The notes under the pieces were generated by a model. That model was not told where the DNA came from and made no database searches. It was given only the letters and a program-made list of their open reading frames with translations. The position numbers and the translations under genes were made by a program. A DNA stretch of 64,000 nt from Albidovulum sp. (GTDB lineage: Bacteria; Pseudomonadota; Alphaproteobacteria; Rhodobacterales; Rhodobacteraceae), in the NCBI GenBank assembly GCA_020637635.1, contig JACKKB010000002.1:399001-463000 (forward strand). The letters run 5' to 3'. Positions 40,578 through 49,112 of this stretch are shown piece by piece. Each line of letters opens with the position of its first letter. Positions within the stretch are counted from its first letter, which is position 1.

Positions 40578-41660
40578 ATGGCACGCGCCGAATCCGGCTT
40601 CGACGATCAGACCGCGGCGGCGGAGCGGGCATCCGAGCCCGGCGCTGGCACCGCGCTGGTTCCGTTCGGCGCGGCGTTCTACCCGGTCGGCGATGTCAGC
40701 ACCACGAAGAACTATGCCTTCCTGCTTCTCGCCGATTTCACGCTTCTCGCCTTCAGCGCGGCGATCGAGCCCTTTCGGATCGCCAATCAGCTGTCGCAGA
40801 AACCGCTTTACCGCTGGCTGGTGGTCTCGGAGGACGGCAAGCCGGTGCGCAGCTCCTCCGGGGTGCGGCTGGAGGTGGACGGGCCGCTCAAGGATATCGG
40901 GCGCGACACGACGATCTTCGCCTGTTCGGGCAATCTCAGGGGTGGGAACCCGTCGAAATCGACGATCGCCTTCCTGCACCGGCACAATCGCACGGGTGGC
41001 GGGCTCGGAGGGATCTGCACCGGGGCGGTAGCGCTCGCCCAGGCGGGGCTGCTCGAGGGCCGCCGCTTTACGCTGCACTGGGAGTGCCACCCGGGATTCA
41101 TCGAAACCTATCCATCGCTCCCGCCCACGACCCGGCGGTTCGAGATCGACGGCAGGATCATGACCTGCGGCGGCGGCGCCGCGGCGGCGGACATGGCGAT
41201 CTCGGTGATCCGCTCCGATCACGGGCGGGCTTTCGCGACCGTCGTCGCCGACATGTGCCTCATGCGCGACGATGCCGGCGCCAATGTCGGCCAGCGGACC
41301 TCCATCGGCACGGTTCTGCAGACCCGCAACCCCGGGCTTATCGAGATCGTGCGGCTGATGACCGAAAATCTCGAGACCCCGTTGCCGATGACCGAACTGG
41401 CCCGTGCGGCCGGCTACACGGTGCGCCACGTCGAGCGGCAGTTCCAGAAATGTCTCGGCATCGCCCCGGCGCGCTATTACCAGAGCCTCAGGCTCGATCA
41501 TGCCCGAAGCCTCATCAGCGACACCGATCTCTCTCTCTTTGAAATCGCGGCGGCCTGCGGGTTCAACTCCAAGTCCCACTTTTCCAAGTCCTTCGCGCGG
41601 CGGTTCGGCATGCCGCCGAGCCTGGTCCACCACCGCCGCAAGCGGGACGGCCAGGCCTGA
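40578..41660 (+). CDS. GlxA-family AraC-type regulator
   Basis: The 360-residue regulator has an N-terminal DJ-1/PfpI-like ligand domain (FLLLADFTLLAFSAAIEPFR, GLGGICTGAVALAQAGLLEGRRFTLHWE, GGGAAAADMAISVI) and two C-terminal AraC helix-turn-helix units (MTELARAAGYTVRHVERQFQ; LFEIAAACGFNSKSHFSKSFARRFG). Relatives (GbdR, CdhR, ArgR type) control use of quaternary amines or amino acids. GGAG precedes the ATG at 40578. It faces away from the BKACE gene, behind a decayed gene. CdhR-like regulators occur with dehydrocarnitine-cleaving BKACEs, so a related link is possible here. Confidence 0.9.
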   Translation: MARAESGFDDQTAAAERASEPGAGTALVPFGAAFYPVGDVSTTKNYAFLLLADFTLLAFSAAIEPFRIANQLSQKPLYRWLVVSEDGKPVRSSSGVRLEVDGPLKDIGRDTTIFACSGNLRGGNPSKSTIAFLHRHNRTGGGLGGICTGAVALAQAGLLEGRRFTLHWECHPGFIETYPSLPPTTRRFEIDGRIMTCGGGAAAADMAISVIRSDHGRAFATVVADMCLMRDDAGANVGQRTSIGTVLQTRNPGLIEIVRLMTENLETPLPMTELARAAGYTVRHVERQFQKCLGIAPARYYQSLRLDHARSLISDTDLSLFEIAAACGFNSKSHFSKSFARRFGMPPSLVHHRRKRDGQA

Positions 41661-41677
41661 GACCGGCTGCGGCGCCG

Positions 41678-42421
41678 CTAGAGGGCGCCGCGCAGGATGA
41701 GGACCGTCGCCGCCATTGCGGCGATCACCAGGAGAAGCGGCCGGTAGCGGCGGTCGAAGCGGCCGCCGATGCGGCCTGCCACGACGCGGCCGACGAAGAC
41801 GCCGGGAAGCATCAGGAGTGCCAGCGCGGCATCGCGCGGCCCGGCCCACCCGGTCAGATGGAGACCGGCGAGCGAGATGGCGCAGCCGATCGCGAAGAAG
41901 GCGGCAAGCGTCGGGCGCGCATCGCGCGCGGGGCGGTCCTGATAGATGATCGCGAGCGGCGGCGCGCCCACCGAGGTGAAGGTCGCCATCAGACCCGAAA
42001 GCGTCGCCATGGCGATGAGGTTGGCCGGCGTGAAGCCAAGCCGGCGCCCGCTCAGCGACAGCAGCAGGGCAGCCGCGATGAAGAGACCGAAGATGAGCGA
42101 GAATGCATCACGCGAGGGCAGCAGGCTCAGCCCGACCATGGCGACCCCGACGCCGGCCAAGCGACCGACGAGCGCGGTGCCGACCTCGTTCCAGCGGATC
42201 GCGGCGCGCTCGGCCCAGGCGCCCCAGGCGGAGGTGACAAGCCCGATGAAGAGTGCCGGAGCCGGCACCAGCATCGGGTCGATCACCGCCAGAAGCGGCG
42301 CCGCCATGAGACCGAAGCCCATGCCGAGGCCGAACTGGACGACCGAGGCGGCGAAGGCGATGGTCAGGACGGCAAGCGCCAGGCCCGGGGTCGCCGACAC
42401 ATGGGCGAGAAGCGCGTCCAC
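41678..42421 (-). CDS. TSUP (TauE/SafE) family anion exporter
   Basis: The 247-residue inner-membrane protein has about eight hydrophobic segments arranged as two halves, each opening with a glycine-rich loop (VVQFGLGMGFGLMAAPLLA and LSGLMATFTSVGAPPLAIIYQD). This is the TSUP pattern seen in TauE, SafE and CuyZ, which move sulfite, sulfoacetate or related anions. It is the last gene of the TRAP operon, starting 3 bases after dctM ends. Its presence beside a thiamine-diphosphate enzyme raises the possibility that a sulfonate is degraded, but the substrate is not readable. Confidence 0.85.
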   Translation of the reverse strand: MDALLAHVSATPGLALAVLTIAFAASVVQFGLGMGFGLMAAPLLAVIDPMLVPAPALFIGLVTSAWGAWAERAAIRWNEVGTALVGRLAGVGVAMVGLSLLPSRDAFSLIFGLFIAAALLLSLSGRRLGFTPANLIAMATLSGLMATFTSVGAPPLAIIYQDRPARDARPTLAAFFAIGCAISLAGLHLTGWAGPRDAALALLMLPGVFVGRVVAGRIGGRFDRRYRPLLLVIAAMAATVLILRGAL

Positions 42422-42424
42422 GCT

Positions 42425-43741
42425 CTACCCCGTGGCCGCCTGCCGGATGTTGTCGGGCAGCCAGGTCGCCAGACCCGGGAAGGCGATCAGCACGAAGACC
42501 ATGACCACCATGATGAGAAACATCGGGATCGCGGCGCGCGCGATGAAGCTCATCTCGTGCCCGGTCATGCCCTGCAGCACGAAGAGATTGAAGCCGATCG
42601 GCGGCGTGATCTGCGCCATCTCGACGACGACGACGATGAAGATGCCGAACCAGATGATGTCGATGCCGGCCTGACGGATCATCGGCTCGACCACCGCCAT
42701 GGTCAGCACGACCGAGGAGATGCCGTCGAGAAAGCAGCCGAGCACGATGTAGAAGACGAGAAGCGCCATCAGAAGCTCGAACCGGGTCAGGTCGAGCGAG
42801 CCGATCCACTCGGCAAGCGCGCGCGGCAGGCCGGTGAAGCCCATCGAGAGCGACAGGAACGAGGCGCCGGCAAGGATGAGCGCGATCATCGCCGAGGTGC
42901 GCGTGGCCCCCATGAGGCTGTCCTTCAGGCTCGCCCAGGTCAGCGAGCCCTGGGCCGCCGCCAGCGCCATGGCGCCGAGGACACCGAAGGTCGCGGCCTC
43001 GGTCGCGGTGGCGAAGCCGAGATACATCGAGCCGATGACCAGGAGGATGAGCAGAATCACCGGGATCAGGAAACGCGAGTTGATCAGTTTTTCCCTGAGC
43101 GAGGTCTCGGGTTCCGGGATCGGGTCGTAGCGCTTCGAGAACCGCGACCAGATCGCGACGTAGCCCATGAACATGGCCGCCAGCACGAGGCCGGGAAGGA
43201 TGCCTGCCATGAAGAGCTTGGAGATGCTTTCATTGATCGTCACGCCATAGACGATGAGCGTGAGCGATGGCGGGATCATGAGACCGAGCGTCGCCGCGCC
43301 GGCGAGCGTCCCGATCACCATCGGCTCGGGGTAGTTCCGGCGCATCAGTTCGGGGATGGACATCTTGCCGACCGTGGTCAGCGTCGCCGCCGAAGAGCCG
43401 GAGACCGCGGCGAAGACAGTGCAGCCCACCACGTTGGTGTGCAGCAGCCCTCCGGGCAGGCGCCCCATCCAGGGCGAGAGGCCGCGGAACATGTCCTCGG
43501 ACAGCCGCGTGCGATAAAGGATCTCGCCCATCCAGATGAAGAGCGGGAGCGCGGTCAGCGACCAGGACGAGGACGAGCGCCAGATCGTCGTCATCATCGC
43601 GTCGCCCGCGGGCCGGATGGTGAAGAGTTCCATGCCGACGAAGGCGACGCCGAGCAGCGCGAGGCCGACCCAGACGCCCGAGCCGAGAAGAAAGAAGAGC
43701 GTGAAGAGGAAGATCGCCAGGGGCCAGAATTCCTGTGCCAT
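42425..43741 (-). CDS. dctM: TRAP transporter large permease (DctM)
   Basis: The 438-residue permease has about twelve membrane helices. The signature GMELFTIRPAGDAMMTT is near the N terminus, followed by ALPLFIWMGEILYRTRLSEDMFRGLSPWMGRLPGGLLHTNV and SGSSAATLTTVGKMSIPELMRR, a conserved substrate-loop region. The C-terminal half holds ITPPIGFNLFVLQGM. It moves substrate with a sodium or proton gradient, together with DctQ and the binding protein. It follows dctQ by 8 bases. Confidence 0.95.
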   Translation of the reverse strand: MAQEFWPLAIFLFTLFFLLGSGVWVGLALLGVAFVGMELFTIRPAGDAMMTTIWRSSSSWSLTALPLFIWMGEILYRTRLSEDMFRGLSPWMGRLPGGLLHTNVVGCTVFAAVSGSSAATLTTVGKMSIPELMRRNYPEPMVIGTLAGAATLGLMIPPSLTLIVYGVTINESISKLFMAGILPGLVLAAMFMGYVAIWSRFSKRYDPIPEPETSLREKLINSRFLIPVILLILLVIGSMYLGFATATEAATFGVLGAMALAAAQGSLTWASLKDSLMGATRTSAMIALILAGASFLSLSMGFTGLPRALAEWIGSLDLTRFELLMALLVFYIVLGCFLDGISSVVLTMAVVEPMIRQAGIDIIWFGIFIVVVVEMAQITPPIGFNLFVLQGMTGHEMSFIARAAIPMFLIMVVMVFVLIAFPGLATWLPDNIRQAATG

Positions 43742-43749
43742 GTCGGCTC

Positions 43750-44289
43750 CTACTCTGCGTGGCTCTGCACCGAGACATCGGTGCGGATGTTGTCGCGCCC
43801 GGTGCGCAGGAGGGTGACGAGATTGTCGGCGAAGGCGATGGCGAGAAGGATGGCGCCAAGCGCGACGGGCAGCTGGACGATCCAGAGCAGCGTCGCATCC
43901 TGGCCCTGGCTGAGGTCATGAAGCTTGCGCGACCAGTAGACGAGGCGCACCGAATACCAGGCGAGGTAGGTCGCGGCGGCGGTGCCGACCAGAAGGCACC
44001 AGAGCTCGCCCCAGTAGCGGTGCCGCCCGAGCGCTGTCAGCGCGAGACCGACGCGGATATGGGCGCCGGAGTTCAGCGCGCCCGCGAAGGCGAGGAAGGA
44101 GGCCGCCGCCATCAGGTAGCCCGCGTATTCGGTCGAGCCGGGAAAGGTCAGCGACGACCAGCGCGCGATCATCTGCGCGACGATGACGCCAAGCATCGAC
44201 ACCAGGCAGAGCGCGGCAAGCGCGGCGCTGGTGGTGTAGATCGCATCGAGCGTGCGGCGCAGTGCGCCCGGTCGGTCATCTCGTGACAC
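43750..44289 (-). CDS. dctQ: TRAP transporter small permease (DctQ)
   Basis: The 179-residue subunit has four membrane helices, including LAALCLVSMLGVIVAQMIAR with the family Arg-Trp, FPGSTEYAGYLMAAASFLAF with the conserved Glu-Tyr, and GAHIRVGLAL. I chose the GTG at 44287-44289 because AAGGGGG lies just upstream; an in-frame GTG at 44331 would add a leader overlapping the intercistronic hairpin. It sits between dctP and dctM. Confidence 0.88.
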   Translation of the reverse strand: MSRDDRPGALRRTLDAIYTTSAALAALCLVSMLGVIVAQMIARWSSLTFPGSTEYAGYLMAAASFLAFAGALNSGAHIRVGLALTALGRHRYWGELWCLLVGTAAATYLAWYSVRLVYWSRKLHDLSQGQDATLLWIVQLPVALGAILLAIAFADNLVTLLRTGRDNIRTDVSVQSHAE

Positions 44290-44314
44290 GGGGCCACCCC
44301 CTTCGGTCAGGGTC

Positions 44315-44337
44315 GGGGGGCAGCGAACCACCCCCCC
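44315..44337 (-). promoter_or_regulatory. Intercistronic hairpin between dctP and dctQ
   Basis: GGGGGG (44315-44320) and a run of seven C residues (44331-44337) can pair around a 10-base loop, between the dctP stop and the dctQ start. Hairpins here are common in TRAP operons, where they let the binding protein be made in excess over the permease. There is no U tract. Confidence 0.5.
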
Positions 44338-44346
44338 TGCCTGCGT

Positions 44347-45324
44347 TCACTTGCCGGCCTTGTAGGCGTCGATCACGGCCTTGCCGACATCCCCGGCCGA
44401 AGCGATCCACTCTTCGGTCATGGTCGCCCCGAAACCTTCGAGCCCCGATTTCAGCTCGTCGGAGGGGCCGGAAACGGCCATGCCGTTGTCGGCCAGCGTC
44501 TTGAGATAGCCGGCGGTCAGCTCTCTCGCCTTCGCTTCGCCCTCCGTCGCTGCCTTGGCGCCGCAGTCCATGATCGCGGCCCTGCCCGCGTCGTCGAGCG
44601 CGGCGAAGCTGTCCTTGTTCACGAAGACGGTGTTGCGCGGCAGCCAGGCCTGGACGTCATAGAAATGCGTGAGGCTTTCCCAGACCTTGGAATCGACCCC
44701 GGTCGAGCCGGAGGAAATGAAGGACTCGGCCACGCCGGTTGCAAGCGCCTGGCTGAGCTCCGCCGCCTCGATCTGCACCGGCACCATGCCGGCAAGTTCG
44801 GCAATGCGCGCGGTCGCGGCGTTGTAGGCGCGGAACTTCACGCCCTTCATGTCCTCGACCGAGTTCACTTCCTTCTTGAAGTAGAAGCCCTGCGGTGGCC
44901 ACGGCACCGAGTAGACATAGACGAGGTTCTGCTCGTCGAGCGCGGCGACGATGGCGTCATGGGCCGCGGCGGCAAGCCTGTCGCTGTCGTCGAACGAGGT
45001 CGCGAGGAAGGGGATCGAATCGACGCCGAACATCGGGTTCTCGTTGGCATGGGCCGACAGAAGCCGCTCGCCGATCGGCGCCTGGCCGGTCTGGACCGCC
45101 CGCTTGATGTCGCTGCCCGAGAAGAGCGAGCCGTTCGGGTGCACGACGATGTCGATGGCGCCGCCGGTCGCATCCTTCACGCAGGCGGCGAAGGCGACGC
45201 CGTTCTCGGTGTGGTAGTTGGTGGCGGGATAGGCCATCGGCATGTCCCAGGTCTCGGCGCGGGCGGCGCCGGAGGCAAGCGCCGCAAGCGCCGTGGCCGC
45301 CATCAGAGCGGTGGTTCTTTTCAT
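44347..45324 (-). CDS. dctP: TRAP transporter periplasmic binding protein (DctP)
   Basis: The 325-residue precursor has a signal peptide (TALMAATALAALASGAARA, cleaved before ETWDMPMAYP). The DctP core includes the conserved substrate-binding Arg in EDMKGVKFRAYNAATARIAELAG, and the paired segment VQIEAAELSQALATGVAES. Ligands of this family are usually carboxylates, keto acids or amino acid derivatives. GGGAG lies about 8 bases before the ATG. It follows the flavoprotein gene by 58 bases and precedes dctQ with a hairpin between them. Confidence 0.93.
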   Translation of the reverse strand: MKRTTALMAATALAALASGAARAETWDMPMAYPATNYHTENGVAFAACVKDATGGAIDIVVHPNGSLFSGSDIKRAVQTGQAPIGERLLSAHANENPMFGVDSIPFLATSFDDSDRLAAAAHDAIVAALDEQNLVYVYSVPWPPQGFYFKKEVNSVEDMKGVKFRAYNAATARIAELAGMVPVQIEAAELSQALATGVAESFISSGSTGVDSKVWESLTHFYDVQAWLPRNTVFVNKDSFAALDDAGRAAIMDCGAKAATEGEAKARELTAGYLKTLADNGMAVSGPSDELKSGLEGFGATMTEEWIASAGDVGKAVIDAYKAGK

Positions 45325-45382
45325 TGTCGTTCTCCCGTTGGTTGGTTCTTGTCGGTTCCTGTCGCGGCTTCTGTGGCCTCGG

Positions 45383-46630
45383 TCATTGAAAACGGCTTGG
45401 CGCATAGGGTGCAAGGTCAATGTTCGGCTTTCTGCCGGCGATCAGCTGGGCGAGGATCCGGCCGGTCTTGGGGCCGCCGGTGAGGCCGACGTGATCGTGG
45501 CCGAAGCCGAGCCAGGCGCCGGCCATGCCCGGAACCGGGCCGATCAGCGGAATTGAATCGGCCAGGGAGGGCCGATGGCCCATCCATTCGACGGTGCGTT
45601 TCCACGCAAGCCCGGGGATCGCCGCGCGGATGTTGCGCTCCAGGAGCGCGAAGGCCGCGCGCGAGGGCGGCGCGTCGAGTCCGCCGAATTCGACGATCCC
45701 GGCCAGCCGGATGCGGCCCTCCATCGGGGTGACGACGAACTTGCCCGAGGCGACCATGACCGGCGACCGCGGCATCACGTTCGGCTCCCAGAGCTCGAGG
45801 TGATAGCCGCGCTCGGATTCGAGTGGCACCGAAAGGCCGAGCTTGTCGGCAAGCGGTTTCGACCAGGCGCCGGTGGCGAGCACCGCCGCGTCGCAGGCGA
45901 TCGTTTCGCCGCCCGCGCGCACGCCCGTGACCCGGCCGCCCTCGCGGGTGACATCGCTCACCTCTGCGGTGACGAGCCGGGCGCCTTGGCGGGCGGCATG
46001 TGCGGCAAGATCCTTCACGTATTGTCCGGGGTCGGAAATGCGACCGTGGTTCGCGAGCCGTGCCGCGAACCGGTTTTCGCCCCGATAGAGCGGATCGTAG
46101 GCGGCGAAGGCCTCGCCGTCCAGAAGGTCCCATTTGAAGCCGTTTTCGGCGCGGATACCCCAGCCAAAGGCGTCGCTCTCATAGTGCGCGCGGTCACGGT
46201 AGAGAAAGAGATAGTCGGCCGGGTGGAGCCACTTCTCGGCGCCGGTGCCGGCGGCAAGGGCCTGATGGTCGGCCAGGCTGTCGCCGATGATCGCCGTGAG
46301 GGCCGCGGCACGATGGCGAACGGCCCCGGCATTGGCATGGCCGAGATAGCGGATGAGCCAGGGCGCGAGACGCGGCAGGTAGCTCCATTTCAGGAACAGC
46401 GGCTGGTTGGGGTCGAGAAGCATCCCCGGCGCCTTCCGCATGAGGCCGGGCACCGTCACCGGCACGACCGCACAGGAGGCGAGCACCCCGCCGTTGCCGT
46501 GGCTCGTGCCTTCGCCCGGACCCTTGCGGTCGATGAGGATGACGCGGTGGCCATCCCGCTGCAGCCAGAGCGCCGTCGAGACGCCGACGATGCCCGCGCC
46601 GACGATGGCGACCGTCCTTTGCGTGCTCAT
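45383..46630 (-). CDS. FAD-dependent D-amino-acid dehydrogenase-like protein
   Basis: The 415-residue flavoprotein has its FAD motif at the N terminus (TVAIVGAGIVGVSTALWLQRDG), the DadA-type segment GTSHGNGGVLASCAVVPV, and a C-terminal FAD contact (GMAGAWLGFGHDHVGLTGGPKTGRI). It would oxidise a D-amino acid or secondary amine to a keto acid or imine. It is a paralogue of the hydroxyproline-operon flavoprotein, sharing the layout but not the neighbours. The ATG overlaps the thiamine-diphosphate enzyme stop in ATGA. The natural substrate is probably what the TRAP system imports, or its racemised form. Confidence 0.88.
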   Translation of the reverse strand: MSTQRTVAIVGAGIVGVSTALWLQRDGHRVILIDRKGPGEGTSHGNGGVLASCAVVPVTVPGLMRKAPGMLLDPNQPLFLKWSYLPRLAPWLIRYLGHANAGAVRHRAAALTAIIGDSLADHQALAAGTGAEKWLHPADYLFLYRDRAHYESDAFGWGIRAENGFKWDLLDGEAFAAYDPLYRGENRFAARLANHGRISDPGQYVKDLAAHAARQGARLVTAEVSDVTREGGRVTGVRAGGETIACDAAVLATGAWSKPLADKLGLSVPLESERGYHLELWEPNVMPRSPVMVASGKFVVTPMEGRIRLAGIVEFGGLDAPPSRAAFALLERNIRAAIPGLAWKRTVEWMGHRPSLADSIPLIGPVPGMAGAWLGFGHDHVGLTGGPKTGRILAQLIAGRKPNIDLAPYAPSRFQ

Positions 46631-48318
46631 CCCATCCACCTCCGGACCGGCGCCGCCGCCTCTTCGAGCGGCTGCATGACGATATCGATGAGCGTCGGGC
46701 CGCCGTGGTCGAGCGCCTTGCGCAGGGTCGGCACAAGCGCGGCGGGATCCTCGACCCGCCAGCTCGTCACGCCGAAGGCGCGGGCGACCGCCGCATGATC
46801 GGTGCGGCCGAAATCGACGTTGTAGTAGCGCGCGCCCTTGTCGGCCTTCTGGCTCGCCTTGATCCAGCCGAATTCGGCATTGGAGAGGACGATGAAGGTG
46901 ATGTCGGCCCCCGAGCGCACCACCGTCTCCAGTTCGCCGCAGTCGAAGCCGAATGAGCCATCGCCCATGAGTGCCACGACCCTGGCGCCGGGCCGTCCGT
47001 ACCAGGCCCCGAGCGCGGCCGGGAGCGCATAGCCGAGCGCGCCGTGGGCGCGATTGGTGATGAAGTGCCGGCCGGCGCGCGGCAACTGGTAGAAGGCCGA
47101 GAGATAGGGGCAGCTGGTCCCGGGGTCGGAGAGGATCACCGCATCCTCGGGCAGAGTGTCCTGCAACGCTGCTATCAGCCGCTCGGGCCGGATCGGGCGA
47201 TCGTCGCTCCCGGCGCGTGCCGCGAAGCGATCGAACTTGCGCCGGCGGATGTCCGAGGCCCGGCGGGCGCCGTCGAAACCCGCGTCGAGATCGCGGCGCG
47301 CATCGAGAAGAGTGTTCATTTCGGCCAGGGCGAGGGCGAGATCGCCCACCACGCCGACCTCGGTCGGATAGTTGGCGCCGATCACCATCGGGTCGCTGTC
47401 GAAATGGACGATCCGGGCGCCCGGCTTCGGCGCCTCCCAGCGCGCGGTCGTGGTCGAGCCGGCCCGGCAGCCCATGAAGACCACGAGATCGGCGGCCTCC
47501 ATCGCCTCCCATGTCTCGTCGGTGCCGCCGTTCGATCCGACCACGCCCACCGCGTTCGGATGGGTTTCGGCCAGCGATCCCTGGCCCGAGATCGAGGTTG
47601 CGACGGGGATGTCGAGCCGGCGCGCGAGGCGGTCGAGCGCCTCCATGGCGCCGGCGATGACAACGCCGCCGCCACAGACGATGAGCGGCGATTTCGCCGA
47701 AAGGATCGCGTCGAGCGCCGCCTCCGTCGCACCGGGTTGGGGCGCCGCACGATAGGCCGGAAAGTTCTGCAGCGCCGGATCGGCCCAGATGTCGGCAGGC
47801 TCCACCGCATCATACTGGATATCGTAAGGAAGCCCGAGGTGGGCCGAGCCGGGCCGGCCGGTCGACATCGCGCGGAAGGCCGCGCGCACCATGCGCGGGA
47901 TGTGATCGGCCCTGCGGATGACCGTGTTCCACTTGGTCAGGGGGCGCATCAGCGCCTCCTGATCGACCTCGGTCAGGGGATATTTCGCGTAGGACGCGAC
48001 CGAGACATCCGAGGTGATGGCGAGAAGCGCATGGCTCGATTCCCGAGCCTCGACGAGACCGGGAAGGATATAGGTCGCACCGCCGCCCGAGGGCCCCTCG
48101 CAGACGCCGGGGCGGCCCGAGACACGGGCATAGGCATCGGCCATGTAGGTGGCCGAGCGTTCGTCCCGGGTCAGGATATGGGTGATGCCGTGATCGAGCT
48201 TGAGGAGCGAATCGTACAGCGGCAGGCTGGTATCGCCGCACAGGCCGAAGACATGCCTGACACCGTGCGCCTGAAGCATGCGCACCATCGCGTCCGCGCC
48301 GTTCAGGGCATTCGACAT
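46627..48318 (-). CDS. Thiamine-diphosphate-dependent enzyme, acetolactate-synthase-like
   Basis: The 563-residue protein has the three-domain POX/AHAS fold. The N-terminal PYR domain carries the activating Glu in RDERSATYMADAYARVSGRP, and the central domain binds a nucleotide-like cofactor (ADLVVFMGCRAGSTTTARWE). The C-terminal PP domain has the GDG-N motif (GDGSFGFDCGELETVVRSG, then FIVLSNAEFGW). It probably decarboxylates a 2-keto acid or condenses the resulting aldehyde. Sitting upstream of a D-amino-acid dehydrogenase, the 2-keto acid may be that enzyme's product. GGAGGAAG precedes the ATG. It is the first gene of the TRAP operon. It is not clearly AHAS itself, and no small subunit is present. 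Confidence 0.88.
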   Translation of the reverse strand: MSNALNGADAMVRMLQAHGVRHVFGLCGDTSLPLYDSLLKLDHGITHILTRDERSATYMADAYARVSGRPGVCEGPSGGGATYILPGLVEARESSHALLAITSDVSVASYAKYPLTEVDQEALMRPLTKWNTVIRRADHIPRMVRAAFRAMSTGRPGSAHLGLPYDIQYDAVEPADIWADPALQNFPAYRAAPQPGATEAALDAILSAKSPLIVCGGGVVIAGAMEALDRLARRLDIPVATSISGQGSLAETHPNAVGVVGSNGGTDETWEAMEAADLVVFMGCRAGSTTTARWEAPKPGARIVHFDSDPMVIGANYPTEVGVVGDLALALAEMNTLLDARRDLDAGFDGARRASDIRRRKFDRFAARAGSDDRPIRPERLIAALQDTLPEDAVILSDPGTSCPYLSAFYQLPRAGRHFITNRAHGALGYALPAALGAWYGRPGARVVALMGDGSFGFDCGELETVVRSGADITFIVLSNAEFGWIKASQKADKGARYYNVDFGRTDHAAVARAFGVTSWRVEDPAALVPTLRKALDHGGPTLIDIVMQPLEEAAAPVRRWMG

Positions 48319-48333
48319 ATCTTCCTCCGCGAT

Positions 48334-48343
48334 CTGTATACAG
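48334..48343. promoter_or_regulatory. Candidate GntR operator, CTGTATACAG
   Basis: A perfect 10-bp palindrome CTGTATACAG at 48334-48343 lies in the 86-base divergent region, 16 bases before the thiamine-diphosphate gene and 62 before the GntR gene. TGTATACA-type palindromes are frequent targets of FCD-type GntR proteins. The site would cover the ribosome site or early promoter of the leftward operon. Confidence 0.6.
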
Positions 48344-48404
48344 AGCGTTACACAGGCTTGTCAGCAGGTCAACGGTGGCGATAGACTGGGCCTGCGAGGG
48401 TGCC

Positions 48405-49112
48405 ATGAGCGATGCGGTTCGTCAGGCGGAGGACACGGTTGGCAGGCTCTATTCGGCACTGCGCCGAATGGCTGCGGACTTCGAGTTCCGGCCGAGCGCG
48501 CGGGTGAATGAATCCCGGATCGCCCTGCAGCTCGGGGCCAGCCGGACGCCGCTGCGCGAGGCGCTGAACCGGCTTGTCGCCGAAGGTTTCCTGGAGTTTC
48601 GCAGCGGCCAGGGATTCTTCTGCCGGGATCTGAGCCCCGCGGGCATCTTTCACCTCTACGAGGCCCGCGTGGCGATCGAGTGCGCCGCTCTGAGCGCCGC
48701 GCTCGCGCGGGCCGGGGACGAGGAGATCGCCGCGCTCGGCGCCTATCTCGACCGAACCGAGCCCGCCTATCTCGAAGCGACAGACCCGGTGGTGCTGCTC
48801 GAGCTTGACGAGGGGTTCCATGACCGGCTCTGCGCTCTCTCGGGCAATCCCGAATTCGTCCGCATGCTCGGCAATATCAATGGCCGCATCCGCTACGTGC
48901 GCAGCGTCGATCTCAGGCAGTTGCGGGCGCTCGGGACGACCGGCGGCCGGTTGTCCGCCCACCGGGCGATCCTTCAGGCGCTGGAGCGGCGCGACGGTGC
49001 CGCGGCGGTGGCCACGTTGCGCGCCCATATCGAGAAGCGGCGCGACGAGGCGACCGAGGCGGTCCGACGCGCCTACGCCGACATCTATGCCCCCGGGGAG
49101 GAGGGTCAATGA
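48405..49112 (+). CDS. GntR-family (FCD) regulator of the TRAP operon
   Basis: The 235-residue regulator has a winged helix (SRIALQLGASRTPLREALNRLVAEGFLEFRSGQGFFCR) and a helical FCD domain (LYEARVAIECAALSAALAR, LDEGFHDRLCALSGNPEFV, SAHRAILQALERRD). It is divergent from the TRAP operon, with CTGTATACAG between them, so it most likely represses both sides. The ATG at 48405 follows GAGGG; an in-frame GTG at 48375 is the alternative. It overlaps the racemase gene in ATGA. Confidence 0.9.
   Translation: MSDAVRQAEDTVGRLYSALRRMAADFEFRPSARVNESRIALQLGASRTPLREALNRLVAEGFLEFRSGQGFFCRDLSPAGIFHLYEARVAIECAALSAALARAGDEEIAALGAYLDRTEPAYLEATDPVVLLELDEGFHDRLCALSGNPEFVRMLGNINGRIRYVRSVDLRQLRALGTTGGRLSAHRAILQALERRDGAAAVATLRAHIEKRRDEATEAVRRAYADIYAPGEEGQ

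Noticed and set aside
41858..43921. 687-residue + strand frame across the TRAP genes
   Set aside because: Extremely charged (Glu, Arg, Asp, His) and antisense to clear membrane proteins; a typical shadow of hydrophobic coding sequence.
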